Source: a virus. From it: a stretch of DNA of 38,683 nt. The position numbers and the translations under genes are program-made. The DNA lies in IMG/VR virus record IMGVR_UViG_3300031974_001102, positions 1 to 38,683 of that record. One strand, given 5' to 3'. The notes beneath the pieces were generated by a model. The model ran no database searches and had not been told where the DNA came from. It worked only from the letters and a program-made list of their open reading frames with translations. Below are positions 20,101 through 26,406 of the stretch, in pieces. How positions within the stretch are numbered: position 1 is the first letter of the stretch; every line of letters begins with the position of its first letter.

Positions 20101-20600
20101 AGAAAATTAGCTGTAGTTCTGCCTTCTTCTCCTTCTGCTTGTGGCATAAATGTTTCGCCAAGTCCACCTAAAGTAGCAGCAGCTACAACGCCTGGTACTG
20201 ACTTACCTGTTTGTTGTGCAGCAACAACAGCAGACTTAAAACCTCTTGATATATTTTGAAATGCAGCATCTAATCCTAAAAAGCTAAGTTGTACACCACG
20301 CTTAAATGGATTTACTTGTGTAACAATATTTTCTGTATTTCTTTTTGCTACAACCTCTGCTGCTCTGTTAGCTAGGTCTAACGCTAGTTGGTCCTCTGCA
20401 GTAACACCACTTAATGCTACATAAGGCAATATCTCTTTAGGTATTGTTGGATATGACTTAGATAAACTAGCAATATTTTGTGATAAATCAGGACTTGTTT
20501 CTTTTACACCTTTGTCATAGGAATATGCTCGTTGATAAGTTTCTTCAGCATTTTGCCTTTGAATGTCTGACAGCGAAAAACGCAAACCATATCTGCGCAT
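14184..20600 (-). CDS. Giant virion protein, 2138 aa (internal/ejection-type candidate)
   Basis: The largest gene of the window. It starts MRRYGLRFSLSDIQRQNAEE and is mostly helical. An N-terminal Gly/Ala stretch (SVPGVVAAATLGGLGE, about 135-155) could insert in a membrane. At about 800-850 is a segment WMFRLALMLRIAPEEALRAA, which I recall as typical of giant actinophage virion proteins. A later segment (YIPFPEIWAEVFKTWGTL) is aromatic-rich. No lysozyme, protease or nuclease motif is found. Length and its place just after portal and small genes suggest an internal, DNA-ejection protein, or a giant tail component. It shares one base with each neighbour. Confidence 0.65.
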   Translation of the reverse strand: MRRYGLRFSLSDIQRQNAEETYQRAYSYDKGVKETSPDLSQNIASLSKSYPTIPKEILPYVALSGVTAEDQLALDLANRAAEVVAKRNTENIVTQVNPFKRGVQLSFLGLDAAFQNISRGFKSAVVAAQQTGKSVPGVVAAATLGGLGETFMPQAEGEEGRTTANFLNRVYGGGVGEKFKQARDAYGKNEFRLALAQSRQGKPLNLGTGFIPKSIDPTQTQVYLDEIRRGKTESQATQAAVNRYGLPITQLYDKREDRYKYTSQEGTKVNISPGRVIAVQMAEPGSLGYNVVSGILDGVFRLAGDPTNLALMYGAGVKTAMRTLVSANQKALKSASPTTTFLKSFVPGKTGRYNRTLYYGRTVDDVRQTKWGQDFGNAIAKLQGDEGMAFLNDIKEFDAVPASVKEVLLAVDDPVHVWDVLDIVAKGGNLTDTQFDNVFNILKEYVPKNVQAELDRVRELSVNNLNFGLNAIPARPTAMGELFNTMFKIMGGSTDVAPLRKFAGMFLSKDDPAKGLLGAGTQLGRTKFFPRHVKRAMQLRPETTMVIDDIEQASKNANDMLKLAFADAKTRGAFSREVLQATTQAELDEVTFRINKAIAKSVGEQNPNLKVDVEDFVKQQENYHAQIEELRDFFGNSAGGSIAFNGVKVKKRIDKLIPDIQKHFELTGIEVKPEDVKRFVFEAVPSMHLLSQASKSYLSQLIDPRDVIQATKAHQTLIGPTDSYLRAWVNKPRQIADMNWADAFKIPRKALIQNSTAGRLTLKPKGPIDSLFDDLQNKLLKPAWMFRLALMLRIAPEEALRAAYGGKINAFTHPLRRLAMTSNKSLGWFGDRVREDQVAQFYNNLGEIVFTTQFGPDDVELLKNLIDVKSLKKFQTMEYPAIEKLVKSYLLGTNYNGQVSDYMINAAINNVNLKSFIKEGVQESKLNITSKKIKAQAKGDIIGYDEKLYSSMGEAIEKTGGFSVDLDAAKYLDLEKRAPSDAEVFVSTYKEKEFPLGKIDEITAKANEQNVSIADYIDNQIDNLFFDDETIALLSKQNHVLGVYTDNDGVIMLDVAVGFQGENAIDNAVFLGMNSFQESIYVSPKGREAAVQAGYNNVMTSDGFIYLYRKQAKEGELLTGGAAAIDYDSVIAKEALEVLYKNNFDALSLKVSDVEGAARGMPDGSLFSGDETYQMSMGETAVIEGLLGNRKDLVENLFIRVDKRLPNGNINPQYWEGLWTEIGEILAPDPIVVRLLNLGKDEMMDYLRTKPSGKRLLKEFVERSHNPDDIAFLTDDKALKEYLESIEYRIGIATGNPTAKILDPFTGKELDASMTNRIWWRNKQKVYPKFQVDLSHKVSNTKLFQFIKNGGFLEGKDWIRYKEHINTLPNLRQKGAANQKFYEEFIALFDDQVNGANLGPKTVARRFDLKNRVSDDGTIIAGEKISAAGMMEDIAHSGSEMLGKLDPLLDAGYNLLISKPSNWLNRDPLFRYAFYDNAKEVMRFMDEATTAEFLKGAKTWIEGDKLWDELLAIAKEPKLENTVTSLEQAEQLLKHAAMNEVKTLFYSTSQRHIASDLFSKYIPFPEIWAEVFKTWGTLILDNPQKFNRTRITIDNGTEATPWDDENGFLSTDPRTGKLMFNYVDAFNILTLGTFKALGKITEMAGVRDALPDIVTSPYQTTVFGEDLTEEGVRVTAPGFAAGLNLVAQNGFAPGFGPLVQMPMKFFIDKFGSGKAFRKFFLGEYESSGKITDTAQPAWLKKFRLLLAGENIVDKDLQRTFASTAMDLYTAYVLAGIVDQSDPDSVTKGVERATEQARAVFGFRAAAQFALPTAVQPRIEVEDKNGQWWGVQVLVNKYQEMLIKNGYDHYQTQQEFITKFGVNPIPLKQPESYRVGKQPIKENSFIFWQRDDNKELLRANNLPNTAYYVFPDKIEDELFYPAYYETRAQNITTGQFADFMRKTQMIFEYEKVKEDIRGSGKTKSEQEDDLRFERARIQDEYGGFDMFAFSGKPQTPTTLELMAELRRWNNFDLTKNSPENKYVQKYLDLRDELIDVMLQGGTFNYKDLSLEVENRDGKIYYTYDEVIEGTTDTKTVTKRSSKSARTLNGTSQITIDARKIMTAIWNDIVNEGKDTNYPQLANEVLFYELSPTNSANESK

Positions 20601-21028
20601 TAGAGTAGCCTTTGATTAGCGTTTCTTTCCTCCACAGGTGCTGCGTTCTTTTGTTCTATTAATTCTAAAATTATTGGGTCGTTATATTTACTTAACAATC
20701 CAGACAAATACGCATCTAAATCTGTTACTTGTGGAGAACCACCCATTCTTCCTTCTCCAGGACCTTGACTAATACCTGCTGTATTTGGCTCACTAGCAAA
20801 TCTAGTAGGTTGTCCTAATGATATTGGACTAGCTGTTCGTGTAACTTCTTGTGCAACAGCAGCAGATTGTGCTGTAGGTAAAGAGTAATCTAACTGGTCC
20901 TCTTGGTCGTTTATTATTTTAGATTGTCCTGTTGGGTCGCCTTCTTTTCTAGGTATATATAAATCCTGAAATGCAGGGTCTGGTTTTGTATCTGTAGCTT
21001 GTTTCAAAGCCTTTGGTTTTCTAACCAT
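20600..21028 (-). CDS. Small disordered protein, 142 aa, next to portal
   Basis: I take the start as the ATG of MVRKPKALKQATDT at 21028. GGAGGGTTCT directly precedes it, while upstream in-frame ATGs lack a ribosome site. The first ~100 residues are Pro/Gln/Thr-rich and probably disordered (GQPTRFASEPNTAGISQGPG). The C-terminal 40 form helices (DLDAYLSGLLSKYNDPIILE). It overlaps the 89-aa gene by eight bases and the giant gene by one. It may be a minor head or portal-associated protein. No homologous family is recognised. Confidence 0.5.
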   Translation of the reverse strand: MVRKPKALKQATDTKPDPAFQDLYIPRKEGDPTGQSKIINDQEDQLDYSLPTAQSAAVAQEVTRTASPISLGQPTRFASEPNTAGISQGPGEGRMGGSPQVTDLDAYLSGLLSKYNDPIILELIEQKNAAPVEERNANQRLL

Positions 21029-21290
21029 AGAACCCTCCATCATTAAAGTAATCATCTAATCCACCTAGAAACTTTTTTAACTCTTCGTTTTCATCTGCAT
21101 CTTCGATAGTAAAATCGACACGAATAAATACTTTAGGATGAGGTGTAGGCATCCAGTATTGCATTACTGGTGGAGTAAACTCATCTACTTCATCAATATT
21201 GTTTAATTCTAAATCCCAATCTTCTGAATTGATAATGTCATAAAATTTGACATTAGTTTCTCTCATTTTATCTGATGGTTCTTTTGACAT
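21021..21290 (-). CDS. Small acidic protein, 89 aa, unassigned
   Basis: Very acidic (SEDWDLELNNIDEVDEFTPP; DADENEELKKFLGGLDDYFND), with a short beta segment HPKVFIRVDFTIED. The start ATG overlaps the portal stop by one base and has GGAGGACAAT upstream, so translation is coupled to portal. The acid-rich composition recalls DNA-mimic or head-binding proteins, but nothing identifies it. Confidence 0.5.
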   Translation of the reverse strand: MSKEPSDKMRETNVKFYDIINSEDWDLELNNIDEVDEFTPPVMQYWMPTPHPKVFIRVDFTIEDADENEELKKFLGGLDDYFNDGGFYG

Positions 21291-23056
21291 TATTGTCCTC
21301 CCTGTTGTGCCACTTGTGATAACACTTGTGCTAAACCAGGTGGTGGACCAGTAGGAACTCCACCTTGTGGTTGTTGAGAAGCCATTAACATAGCTAGTTC
21401 TTCTTCGCTAGGTTCTTCTCCCTCTGCAGTATAGTATTTGTCTAGTATTTCAGACATTCTTTGTGGATTTTTTCTAATTTCAATAGCTGCAACAAGTGCC
21501 TTTTGGTCACCCTGTGAGGCTTGTGCCATAAGAGTTTCAAATAAAACTGTTTCTGCTCTTTCTTTATTTACTCTGTTTTGTATCTTAGTTATATTATCTA
21601 AACCATCCATATTTTCTTGGAGTGTTTGTTTGTCAATAATACCTTGTTGATACAACTGTAAACCTGTAATAATTTTCTGTGGCTCATCAAATCCTGCCAT
21701 AACACCATACACTCTTCGAGTTTCGTAAACCTCTGATATGTCTGATGTTGGACTATAAGTTTCTTTGTAAGATGTACCTTTATGAAATCCTGCTAATGGT
21801 TTTCTTTTATCTCCAAATACAATCTCATCATACTCTAATCTCTTAGCATCTAATTCCTCTAAGGCATCTCCTAGTACAGTTTGATATTCTCTTACATGGA
21901 GTGATGCAGATTGACCTAACTCTTCTAGTCCTCTACCAGTAACAAATGCGTTAGGTGATTGTCCATCATCTGATACAGGATATGCTGCACCAAGTCGCAA
22001 GTGTCGCTCTAGTCTATCTACTTGTTGAAATAATTGGTATGGTAGATTATTGACAGGCTTCGACACTTGTGAACCTGGTGTTAAATAGTTGACAGCAAAT
22101 CTGCCTTTTCTATATTTACCACTCTCGATTTCACCTACGATATTTGTTTCTGTAAATACTGCATCTTCCATAGCAATAGTTCCAAGAATATTAATCTTTG
22201 CCATGTTTGCCATAAGACCTGTAATGTGTTGAAACTGTGATTGCATTTGGTCAAAGCTGTATCGTTTAGCAATAACAAAACTTGGTCCTGACTTTAGAGG
22301 ATTAGGAATAAAATCTATTATCTTTTTATTTTCTGGTAGGAATACATAAGTTCCTTCTTTGTCATAGTATTCAACTAAAACTTTTCCATGTCCAGTTGAA
22401 TTAGCCCAACTTCCTGCTCTATCTGTACTATCTAACAAAGCAGAGTATGGATTTTGAAATCCATCATTGTTCTCTTCTTGTGCATAGATATACGCTTTAG
22501 CTTCTGGATATTGTTCGGCTAACACTCTATGTGGAACTCTACGAATAATTGCTAACTCATTAGGTTGTTGGTCATTACCAAATGTTCCTGGATAGCAAGT
22601 AAAAGGGTCTTGTAGTTCTGCATAAGGATATGCAAATCCATCTTTATTTCTTCTATGAGATATTGTCCATACAACAAAACCATAACCAGGTAACCATCTA
22701 CCTACTTGTGGTAATTGTTTATTTAGTTTTTGATATTTGTCATAACTAACAACTATGCGTTCAAGTTTCTCTGATTTTTTTCTTGCTCTCTCGCTATCTT
22801 TCTCATTGATAATATCGACTTTGATATCAGGACTTCTACCTAGTTTTTGTGCAAATCTTTCTAGTGCAGTTAAAAATAAGTTAGGTGCAGGTAACTCGTG
22901 ATACTCTACATTAATTGTATTACCTAGCAACGCTTTTACTGCTGCTTCGCCACCATTCATAATGTCACGAATACGACTTCTATCAACCATTTGGTCTTGA
23001 TTTATTACACGAAGGTAATCTATTCTGTCGTAAAGTTTTTCGCTATTTAAAGGCAT
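21290..23056 (-). CDS. Portal protein
   Basis: 588 aa. Portal-typical features are present. A helical N-terminus (KLYDRIDYLRVINQDQMVDR) is followed by AAVKALLGNTINVEYHELPAP. The clip/wing core has ERIVVSYDKYQKLNKQLPQV and GRWLPGYGFVVWTIS, a beta-rich QDPFTCYPGTF region, and a long stem helix around YQLFQQVDRLERHLRLGAAY. A Gly/Pro/Gln-rich tail (QPQGGVPTGPPPGLAQ) ends the protein. It starts one base away from the terminase stop, and the terminase-portal order is the classic packaging pair. The ring forms the DNA channel at the head vertex. Family assignment is by pattern and position. Confidence 0.8.
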   Translation of the reverse strand: MPLNSEKLYDRIDYLRVINQDQMVDRSRIRDIMNGGEAAVKALLGNTINVEYHELPAPNLFLTALERFAQKLGRSPDIKVDIINEKDSERARKKSEKLERIVVSYDKYQKLNKQLPQVGRWLPGYGFVVWTISHRRNKDGFAYPYAELQDPFTCYPGTFGNDQQPNELAIIRRVPHRVLAEQYPEAKAYIYAQEENNDGFQNPYSALLDSTDRAGSWANSTGHGKVLVEYYDKEGTYVFLPENKKIIDFIPNPLKSGPSFVIAKRYSFDQMQSQFQHITGLMANMAKINILGTIAMEDAVFTETNIVGEIESGKYRKGRFAVNYLTPGSQVSKPVNNLPYQLFQQVDRLERHLRLGAAYPVSDDGQSPNAFVTGRGLEELGQSASLHVREYQTVLGDALEELDAKRLEYDEIVFGDKRKPLAGFHKGTSYKETYSPTSDISEVYETRRVYGVMAGFDEPQKIITGLQLYQQGIIDKQTLQENMDGLDNITKIQNRVNKERAETVLFETLMAQASQGDQKALVAAIEIRKNPQRMSEILDKYYTAEGEEPSEEELAMLMASQQPQGGVPTGPPPGLAQVLSQVAQQGGQ

Positions 23057-24973
23057 TTATCTCCAATTATCATAATCTATACTACTAGGATTATACCCTG
23101 AAAAGCTAGGATTGTAATCATATCCTAAGTCTGCAAAGCGTTCCTTCTGCATTCTTCTTATAGCTCTCATTGGAAACCAACTAGCCATAACTATGTCTGT
23201 TTTTGTACCTACACTCTTGCTTCTATTTTTAGCAGAACTAAAGTACACTAACTGACTTGTATATAAGTTTATCTTCTCTTGCGCCTCAAATCCACCATAA
23301 GGTAAATTAATTAATTGGTCTGCAAACATTGGTCGCATAGCTGTAACACCAAACAATGGGTCAAACTTTTGATTTCGTGTTTCGTGTCCTTCTAAGAATA
23401 CGCCATGCTGACTAGCAAATTGTTTTATTGATACATCTTGTCGTATAGCTTTCTGGAAACCATTCTCTTCAATAACCCAGTGTGAACAGTTGTAATCTTT
23501 CCACCACTTCTTAATAATATTTAATGCTTGTGGAATACCACCACCAAGATTATTTTCTATATCAATTAAAAATAACTTACCTGTTTCTACTTGATATCCC
23601 CACAATACTGCTGCTTGATATCCTGTAGAGGCAGGGTCAAGTCCTGCAATCAATCTAACATTCAAAGGTATGTCGCCAATAGGTCTGCTTTGGTCACGAC
23701 ATTGTTCTATCTCTTCTCTTTCAAAGAGTGCCATACCATCTGGCATAGCTACATTCAAATAAACCATTTCGTATATTGCTCTACCACCTGTAGTTTCTGC
23801 TGCTCTCTTTCTATCCATTAACCACTTGTAAGTTCGTTTACCAGACCACAACATACAATCTACATGTTCATCATCTGCAAACTCTGGTAAGACACAGGAA
23901 GTATCGTGTGCTTCTTCTACTAAGGTACTCCAACTATCGTTTTCTAATAAGTGAGAATACAGGTCATCATAATGTTGTCGAGAACCGATTACGATTATTG
24001 CTGTATGTTCCTCTTTACGACTTGACAATGTTGTAGTCCACCAGTTTCTAGTGTTTTCTCGTGAAGCAGGTTGCATAGTTGATGAGTGGTCCTCCAAGTC
24101 ATCTCCGATAATGATGTCACAATCTCTTGATAGGATTTTTCCTCCACGACCGATACCAACCATGGTAGGTGACTTAATACCAGTAACAGTACGAGTGCCG
24201 ACAGTAAAGCCATTCTGCGACCACGCTTTTCCAGTTCGTGATGTTGGCTTAAAAGTTTTTCCAGGAGGACAGAGTTCTTCAATTAGTTTCTCATTGTTTT
24301 CAAGTTGGTCAATTACAGAAGATACTGCGTTTTTAGCAATCTCTTCATTACCACCTACCCACAATATTCTAACATTAGGGTTCTTGATTATTAACCATAC
24401 TGCAAAATGAATTAACAAGTCTGTCTTGCCATGTCGAGGTGGAGATAGTATCATCTGCTGATTTCCATGTTCGATAGCTTCTAAGATAGACTTAATCCAT
24501 CTTATGTGAAAGTCTGGTGTTTCGTAAGGTTTACCTTGTTCTGTTTCAAAGTATCTATCTCTAAATATCTTAAAGTCAGCTAAGGACTTTTCTGCTTTAG
24601 CAGGTAGTGTCCAGTTTTCTGCTTTTGACTTAGTTTCCATATCTTCTACCCAAGCAGCGTATGCGTAACTAAGTGCAGCTTTTGTACAACCTAATAGTTC
24701 GGCTGCATCTTTTTTAGTCATATCTCCTTTAAGGATTAATGGACCTAAATCTTTTTCTACTAACTGTTCGTATACTTTACCTCTACGCTTTTGTACATTA
24801 GGTTCTGCTACTGGTTTACCATCATGGTCAATCTCATAGACAGCACCTTTTTGTTTAGCGTAATAAACAGCATTGTGATAATTCTTAGAACAAGTAGAGG
24901 AACAAAACTTTTTCTTAGGAGGGCGTAATATATTATGACAACCCTTTGCAAAACATAATTTGGTTTTTGTCAT
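23057..24973 (-). CDS. terL: Terminase large subunit with N-terminal zinc finger and HTH
   Basis: 638 aa. Residues 1-40 carry a Cys4 cluster (C7, C12, C24, C28: CFAKGCHN...KFCSSTC). About 75-110 is an HTH-like segment (MTKKDAAELLGCTKAALSY), as in small-terminase DNA-binding domains. The ATPase domain has Walker A SPPRHGKT (177-184) and an acidic Walker B-like IIIGDDLED (287-295). Further, GSRQHYDDLY is typical, and the nuclease domain begins at GLDPASTG (D446). It drives packaging of DNA into the head. No separate small subunit is seen nearby, so the N-terminus may supply DNA recognition. Translation is coupled to the upstream zinc-ribbon gene by ATGA. Confidence 0.88.
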   Translation of the reverse strand: MTKTKLCFAKGCHNILRPPKKKFCSSTCSKNYHNAVYYAKQKGAVYEIDHDGKPVAEPNVQKRRGKVYEQLVEKDLGPLILKGDMTKKDAAELLGCTKAALSYAYAAWVEDMETKSKAENWTLPAKAEKSLADFKIFRDRYFETEQGKPYETPDFHIRWIKSILEAIEHGNQQMILSPPRHGKTDLLIHFAVWLIIKNPNVRILWVGGNEEIAKNAVSSVIDQLENNEKLIEELCPPGKTFKPTSRTGKAWSQNGFTVGTRTVTGIKSPTMVGIGRGGKILSRDCDIIIGDDLEDHSSTMQPASRENTRNWWTTTLSSRKEEHTAIIVIGSRQHYDDLYSHLLENDSWSTLVEEAHDTSCVLPEFADDEHVDCMLWSGKRTYKWLMDRKRAAETTGGRAIYEMVYLNVAMPDGMALFEREEIEQCRDQSRPIGDIPLNVRLIAGLDPASTGYQAAVLWGYQVETGKLFLIDIENNLGGGIPQALNIIKKWWKDYNCSHWVIEENGFQKAIRQDVSIKQFASQHGVFLEGHETRNQKFDPLFGVTAMRPMFADQLINLPYGGFEAQEKINLYTSQLVYFSSAKNRSKSVGTKTDIVMASWFPMRAIRRMQKERFADLGYDYNPSFSGYNPSSIDYDNWR

Positions 24974-25071
24974 TTCTTATACTTTTTACATTGTTTGTTT
25001 AAACAAGTAGTAATTCCCTTGTTACTATCGTACTCTAATGGTATGCCACACATAGGGCATTGTACTTTCAA
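24970..25071 (-). CDS. Zinc-ribbon microprotein, 33 aa (TTG start)
   Basis: A TTG directly after the preceding TAA opens a frame encoding (M)KVQCPMCGIPLEYDS, then TCLNKQCKKYKK. CxxC and a later CLNKQC make a compact zinc ribbon. It ends in ATGA overlapping the terminase start. The palindrome TTGTTTAAACAA (24995-25006) supplies the Cys-Leu-Asn codons. Operon fit and the Cys pattern support a real gene; the weak upstream ribosome site and rare start make it less certain. It may bind nucleic acid or assist terminase. Confidence 0.5.
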   Translation of the reverse strand: MKVQCPMCGIPLEYDSNKGITTCLNKQCKKYKK

Positions 25072-25212
25072 TTACTTTTTCTTTTTAGGTAGTTTCTTTA
25101 TCTTGCCATTTTGTGTTCTAGCAAATCTATGGGTTTTGGTTTCCATACTAGGAATAAGCGTTCCTGAATATGTTTTTCCACCCCATTTCCAACTTACTTT
25201 TCTACCTGCCAT
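25072..25212 (-). CDS. Small basic protein, 46 aa
   Basis: MAGRKVSWKWGGKTYSGTLI followed by a Lys-rich tail (IKKLPKKKK). Ribosome site AGGAG lies five bases upstream of the ATG. The SWKWGGKTYSG segment could be one SH3-like beta hairpin, and the tail suggests DNA or RNA binding. It lies between the conserved 85-aa gene and the zinc ribbon, within the late-operon head. No family is recognised. Confidence 0.6.
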   Translation of the reverse strand: MAGRKVSWKWGGKTYSGTLIPSMETKTHRFARTQNGKIKKLPKKKK

Positions 25213-25221
25213 AATACTCCT

Positions 25222-25479
25222 TTACCACATCTTGCAAGACCAATATCTTGCTGATGTTTTATCTGTAGCTGTATCACATTTGTGTCTAGCACGAAAAGAC
25301 TTTCTGGCTTCTGGGTTATCTTTTCTGATTTCCATATTTGGGTCACCAAACATAACCTTTTTTACTTTATCTCCATCTTTGACATACACTTTAAACTTTT
25401 TACGACCAAAGCCTGGTTCACCTTTACTAATGCGTGAAGGTTTATTTAAAGTTACTGTCTTTCCTTGATATAGTGCCAT
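25222..25479 (-). CDS. Conserved basic protein, 85 aa
   Basis: The C-terminal half carries the conspicuous signature VMFGDPNMEIRKDNPEARKS, then FRARHKCDTATDKTSARYWS. I recall this signature (FGDP, RKSFRARH, C...W.CKMW) from small proteins of marine phages and large DNA viruses with unknown function. The N-terminus is Lys-rich. It is translated from an ATG overlapping the stop of the tiny basic gene upstream (TAATG). The basic nature suggests nucleic-acid or capsid binding. Confidence 0.7.
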   Translation of the reverse strand: MALYQGKTVTLNKPSRISKGEPGFGRKKFKVYVKDGDKVKKVMFGDPNMEIRKDNPEARKSFRARHKCDTATDKTSARYWSCKMW

Positions 25480-25553
25480 TACATCTTCTTTGTTTTTTTC
25501 TTACCACCCTTTTTGGCGTAAGACTTCTTTTTACCATATTTACTTATTGGCAT
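25479..25553 (-). CDS. Lys-rich micro-protein, 24 aa
   Basis: First gene of the late operon: MPISKYGKKKSYAKKGGKKK, then TKKM and TAA. GGAG lies seven bases before the ATG, and the stop overlaps the next start as TAATG. Nearly half its residues are lysine. Such tiny basic proteins occur at the head of many late phage operons and may bind DNA or RNA. Real translation is supported by the ribosome site and coupling, not by homology. Confidence 0.55.
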   Translation of the reverse strand: MPISKYGKKKSYAKKGGKKKTKKM

Positions 25554-25579
25554 TACATACTCCTGTATAGCTTCTTCTT

Positions 25580-25585
25580 ACTATA
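25580..25585 (-). promoter_or_regulatory. Weak extended -10 just after the leader terminator
   Basis: On the minus strand TGT TATAGT follows the terminator hairpin at once and could fire a short leader 27 bases upstream of the first late gene. No convincing -35 is seen within the hairpin, so confidence is low. Confidence 0.25.
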
Positions 25586-25828
25586 ACACAAAACCTCACC
25601 GAAGTGAGGTTCTGTTCGTACAGTGTGTCCAATACTGTTCTACGAGTTTGTGGGCAGTTGTTTCCTCAATTAAAGGTCCTCGCACCCACTCGCTCTATGA
25701 AAGAAAATGAAATTCAATCAACCTTATCCATACATAACAATCCTGTGAACTGTCTTAGATGATTAAGCTATCTTTCTTTTCAAATTCTACCTATATCCCC
25801 ATACAGGTAACCCAGGACTTTCCTAGGT
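25586..25828 (-). ncRNA. Structured leader or small RNA upstream of the late operon
   Basis: Minus-strand transcript of about 240 nt predicted between an extended -10 promoter and the UUCG terminator. Near its 5' end it forms CUAGGA-AAG-UCCUGG (25812-25826). Next is a 9-bp hairpin with a GGGG loop (25788-25809). Both contain one G-U pair that would be an A-C mismatch if the plus strand were the RNA, which fixes orientation. A further pairing around 25651-25698 (CGAGT with ACTCG, CCC with GGG) adds structure. It could be a stable phage RNA or an antitermination-type leader controlling late genes. No known family is recognised. Confidence 0.55.
25592..25611 (-). terminator. UUCG-tetraloop intrinsic terminator ahead of the late operon
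   Basis: Minus-strand AACCTCAC-TTCG-GTGAGGTT is a perfect 8-bp stem closed by C(UUCG)G and followed by TTGTGTTATAG. It ends the structured leader and stands only 39 bases before the first late gene. Late transcription must therefore start after it or read through it. Confidence 0.8.
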
Positions 25829-25834
25829 ATATTT

Positions 25835-25865
25835 AATATATCACAGTTACAGAGTTAGGTGTAAA
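25835..25865 (-). promoter_or_regulatory. Candidate late leftward promoter
   Basis: Minus-strand TATATT (25835-25840) preceded by TGA makes an extended -10. TTTACA (25860-25865) is a -35-like box with a long 19-bp spacer. The predicted start at about 25828 falls just before the first hairpin of the leader RNA, which supports it. Confidence 0.5.
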
Positions 25866-25888
25866 AAAAATTTTTTTAGAAATACTCA

Positions 25889-25916
25889 TGGGTCTATCAG
25901 TTGCCTGGCAGACCCA
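25889..25916 (+). other. Hairpin at the start of the rightward untranslated region
   Basis: TGGGTCT and AGACCCA form a 7-bp stem around a 14-nt loop that itself contains TGCCTGGCA. It follows an A8T7 tract. No U-run follows, so it is not a plus-strand terminator. It is the first of a series of plus-strand hairpins reaching to 26.4 kb. Confidence 0.5.
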
Positions 25917-25961
25917 ATCGTATACACAATAGAAAGGGCTTAAACTATCCGAAAGGAGGAC

Positions 25962-26096
25962 ATGAATAATCCTTACCATAACTATACCATATACAGATTT
26001 TATGCAAGTAAAAATGATGGGATTTCTGTGAAGGGCGTAGGCGAAAGGAGGAAACTCCTACTATACAAAAACCCCATCAATAAATACTACCATTAA
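25962..26096 (+). CDS. Possible small gene, 44 aa, inside structured region
   Basis: ATG preceded closely by AAAGGAGGAC opens MNNPYHNYTIYRFYASKNDG and continues to KYYH and TAA. The ribosome-site spacing is short (two to three bases), and the frame is embedded in nested inverted repeats that could themselves explain the conservation of the sequence. No family is recognised. It could be a leader peptide. I keep it at low confidence. Confidence 0.3.
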   Translation: MNNPYHNYTIYRFYASKNDGISVKGVGERRKLLLYKNPINKYYH

Positions 26097-26118
26097 AACA
26101 ATAAGGTGGTATAGTTAT
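25978..26118 (+). ncRNA. Nested three-stem RNA-like structure
   Basis: The outer stem ATAACTATACCA (25978-25989) pairs perfectly with TGGTATAGTTAT (26107-26118), with a further U-G pair inside. Within it TGATGGG (26015-26021) pairs with CCCATCA (26073-26079). Inside that is GGAG-GAAA-CTCC (26047-26058), a GNRA tetraloop hairpin extended by GTA/TAC. All stems nest without conflict. No known RNA family is recognised. Confidence 0.55.
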
Positions 26119-26129
26119 ACGACAAGCAC

Positions 26130-26192
26130 GATAGATTTCAGACACTTAGAAAAAATCTATCAGATAAAAACATCACTAAGTGGACTTGTCTG
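26130..26192 (+). ncRNA. H-type pseudoknot
   Basis: Stem 1 is GATAGATTT (26130-26138) with AAATCTATC (26153-26161), 9 bp. Its loop holds CACTTAG (26143-26149), which pairs perfectly with downstream CTAAGTG (26176-26182). An alternative CAGACA (26139-26144) with TGTCTG (26187-26192) is next to it. Such crossing pairs point to functional RNA, 12 bases after the nested element. Confidence 0.5.
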
Positions 26193-26303
26193 ACCATGGT
26201 AACTAGCGTTAAAGGCTATTACTTCATATATAAAAATAAGTCATAAATAGATTTGTTATCGGTTTGGGAGGGATGACACAGGGTTAGCTGTATCTATATG
26301 TTT

Positions 26304-26378
26304 TTACTTATTTAAGTAACTTACTCTAAGAGTTTAAACAAGCACCTTAGAGGGCTGTTTTACTGTGGGGTTAACAGC
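26304..26378 (+). other. Three consecutive hairpins, one with GTTTAAAC apex
   Basis: TTACTTA/TAAGTAA (26304-26319) is a tight hairpin. CTCTAAG/CTTAGAG (26324-26352) encloses GTTTAAAC in its loop, matching the hairpin family between early genes. GCTGTT/AACAGC (26354-26378) follows. Together they make this part of the gene-free region strongly structured. Confidence 0.5.
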
Positions 26379-26406
26379 ATATTCTAAGAGGACACACATA
26401 TAATAT

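Noticed and set aside
25863-25877. A8T7 tract as a terminator
   Set aside because: No stable GC stem; more likely a bent A-tract between divergent promoters.
26197-26247. 16-aa frame starting at the ATG in ACCATGGT
   Set aside because: Too short and without a ribosome site; the region is better explained as structured RNA or DNA.
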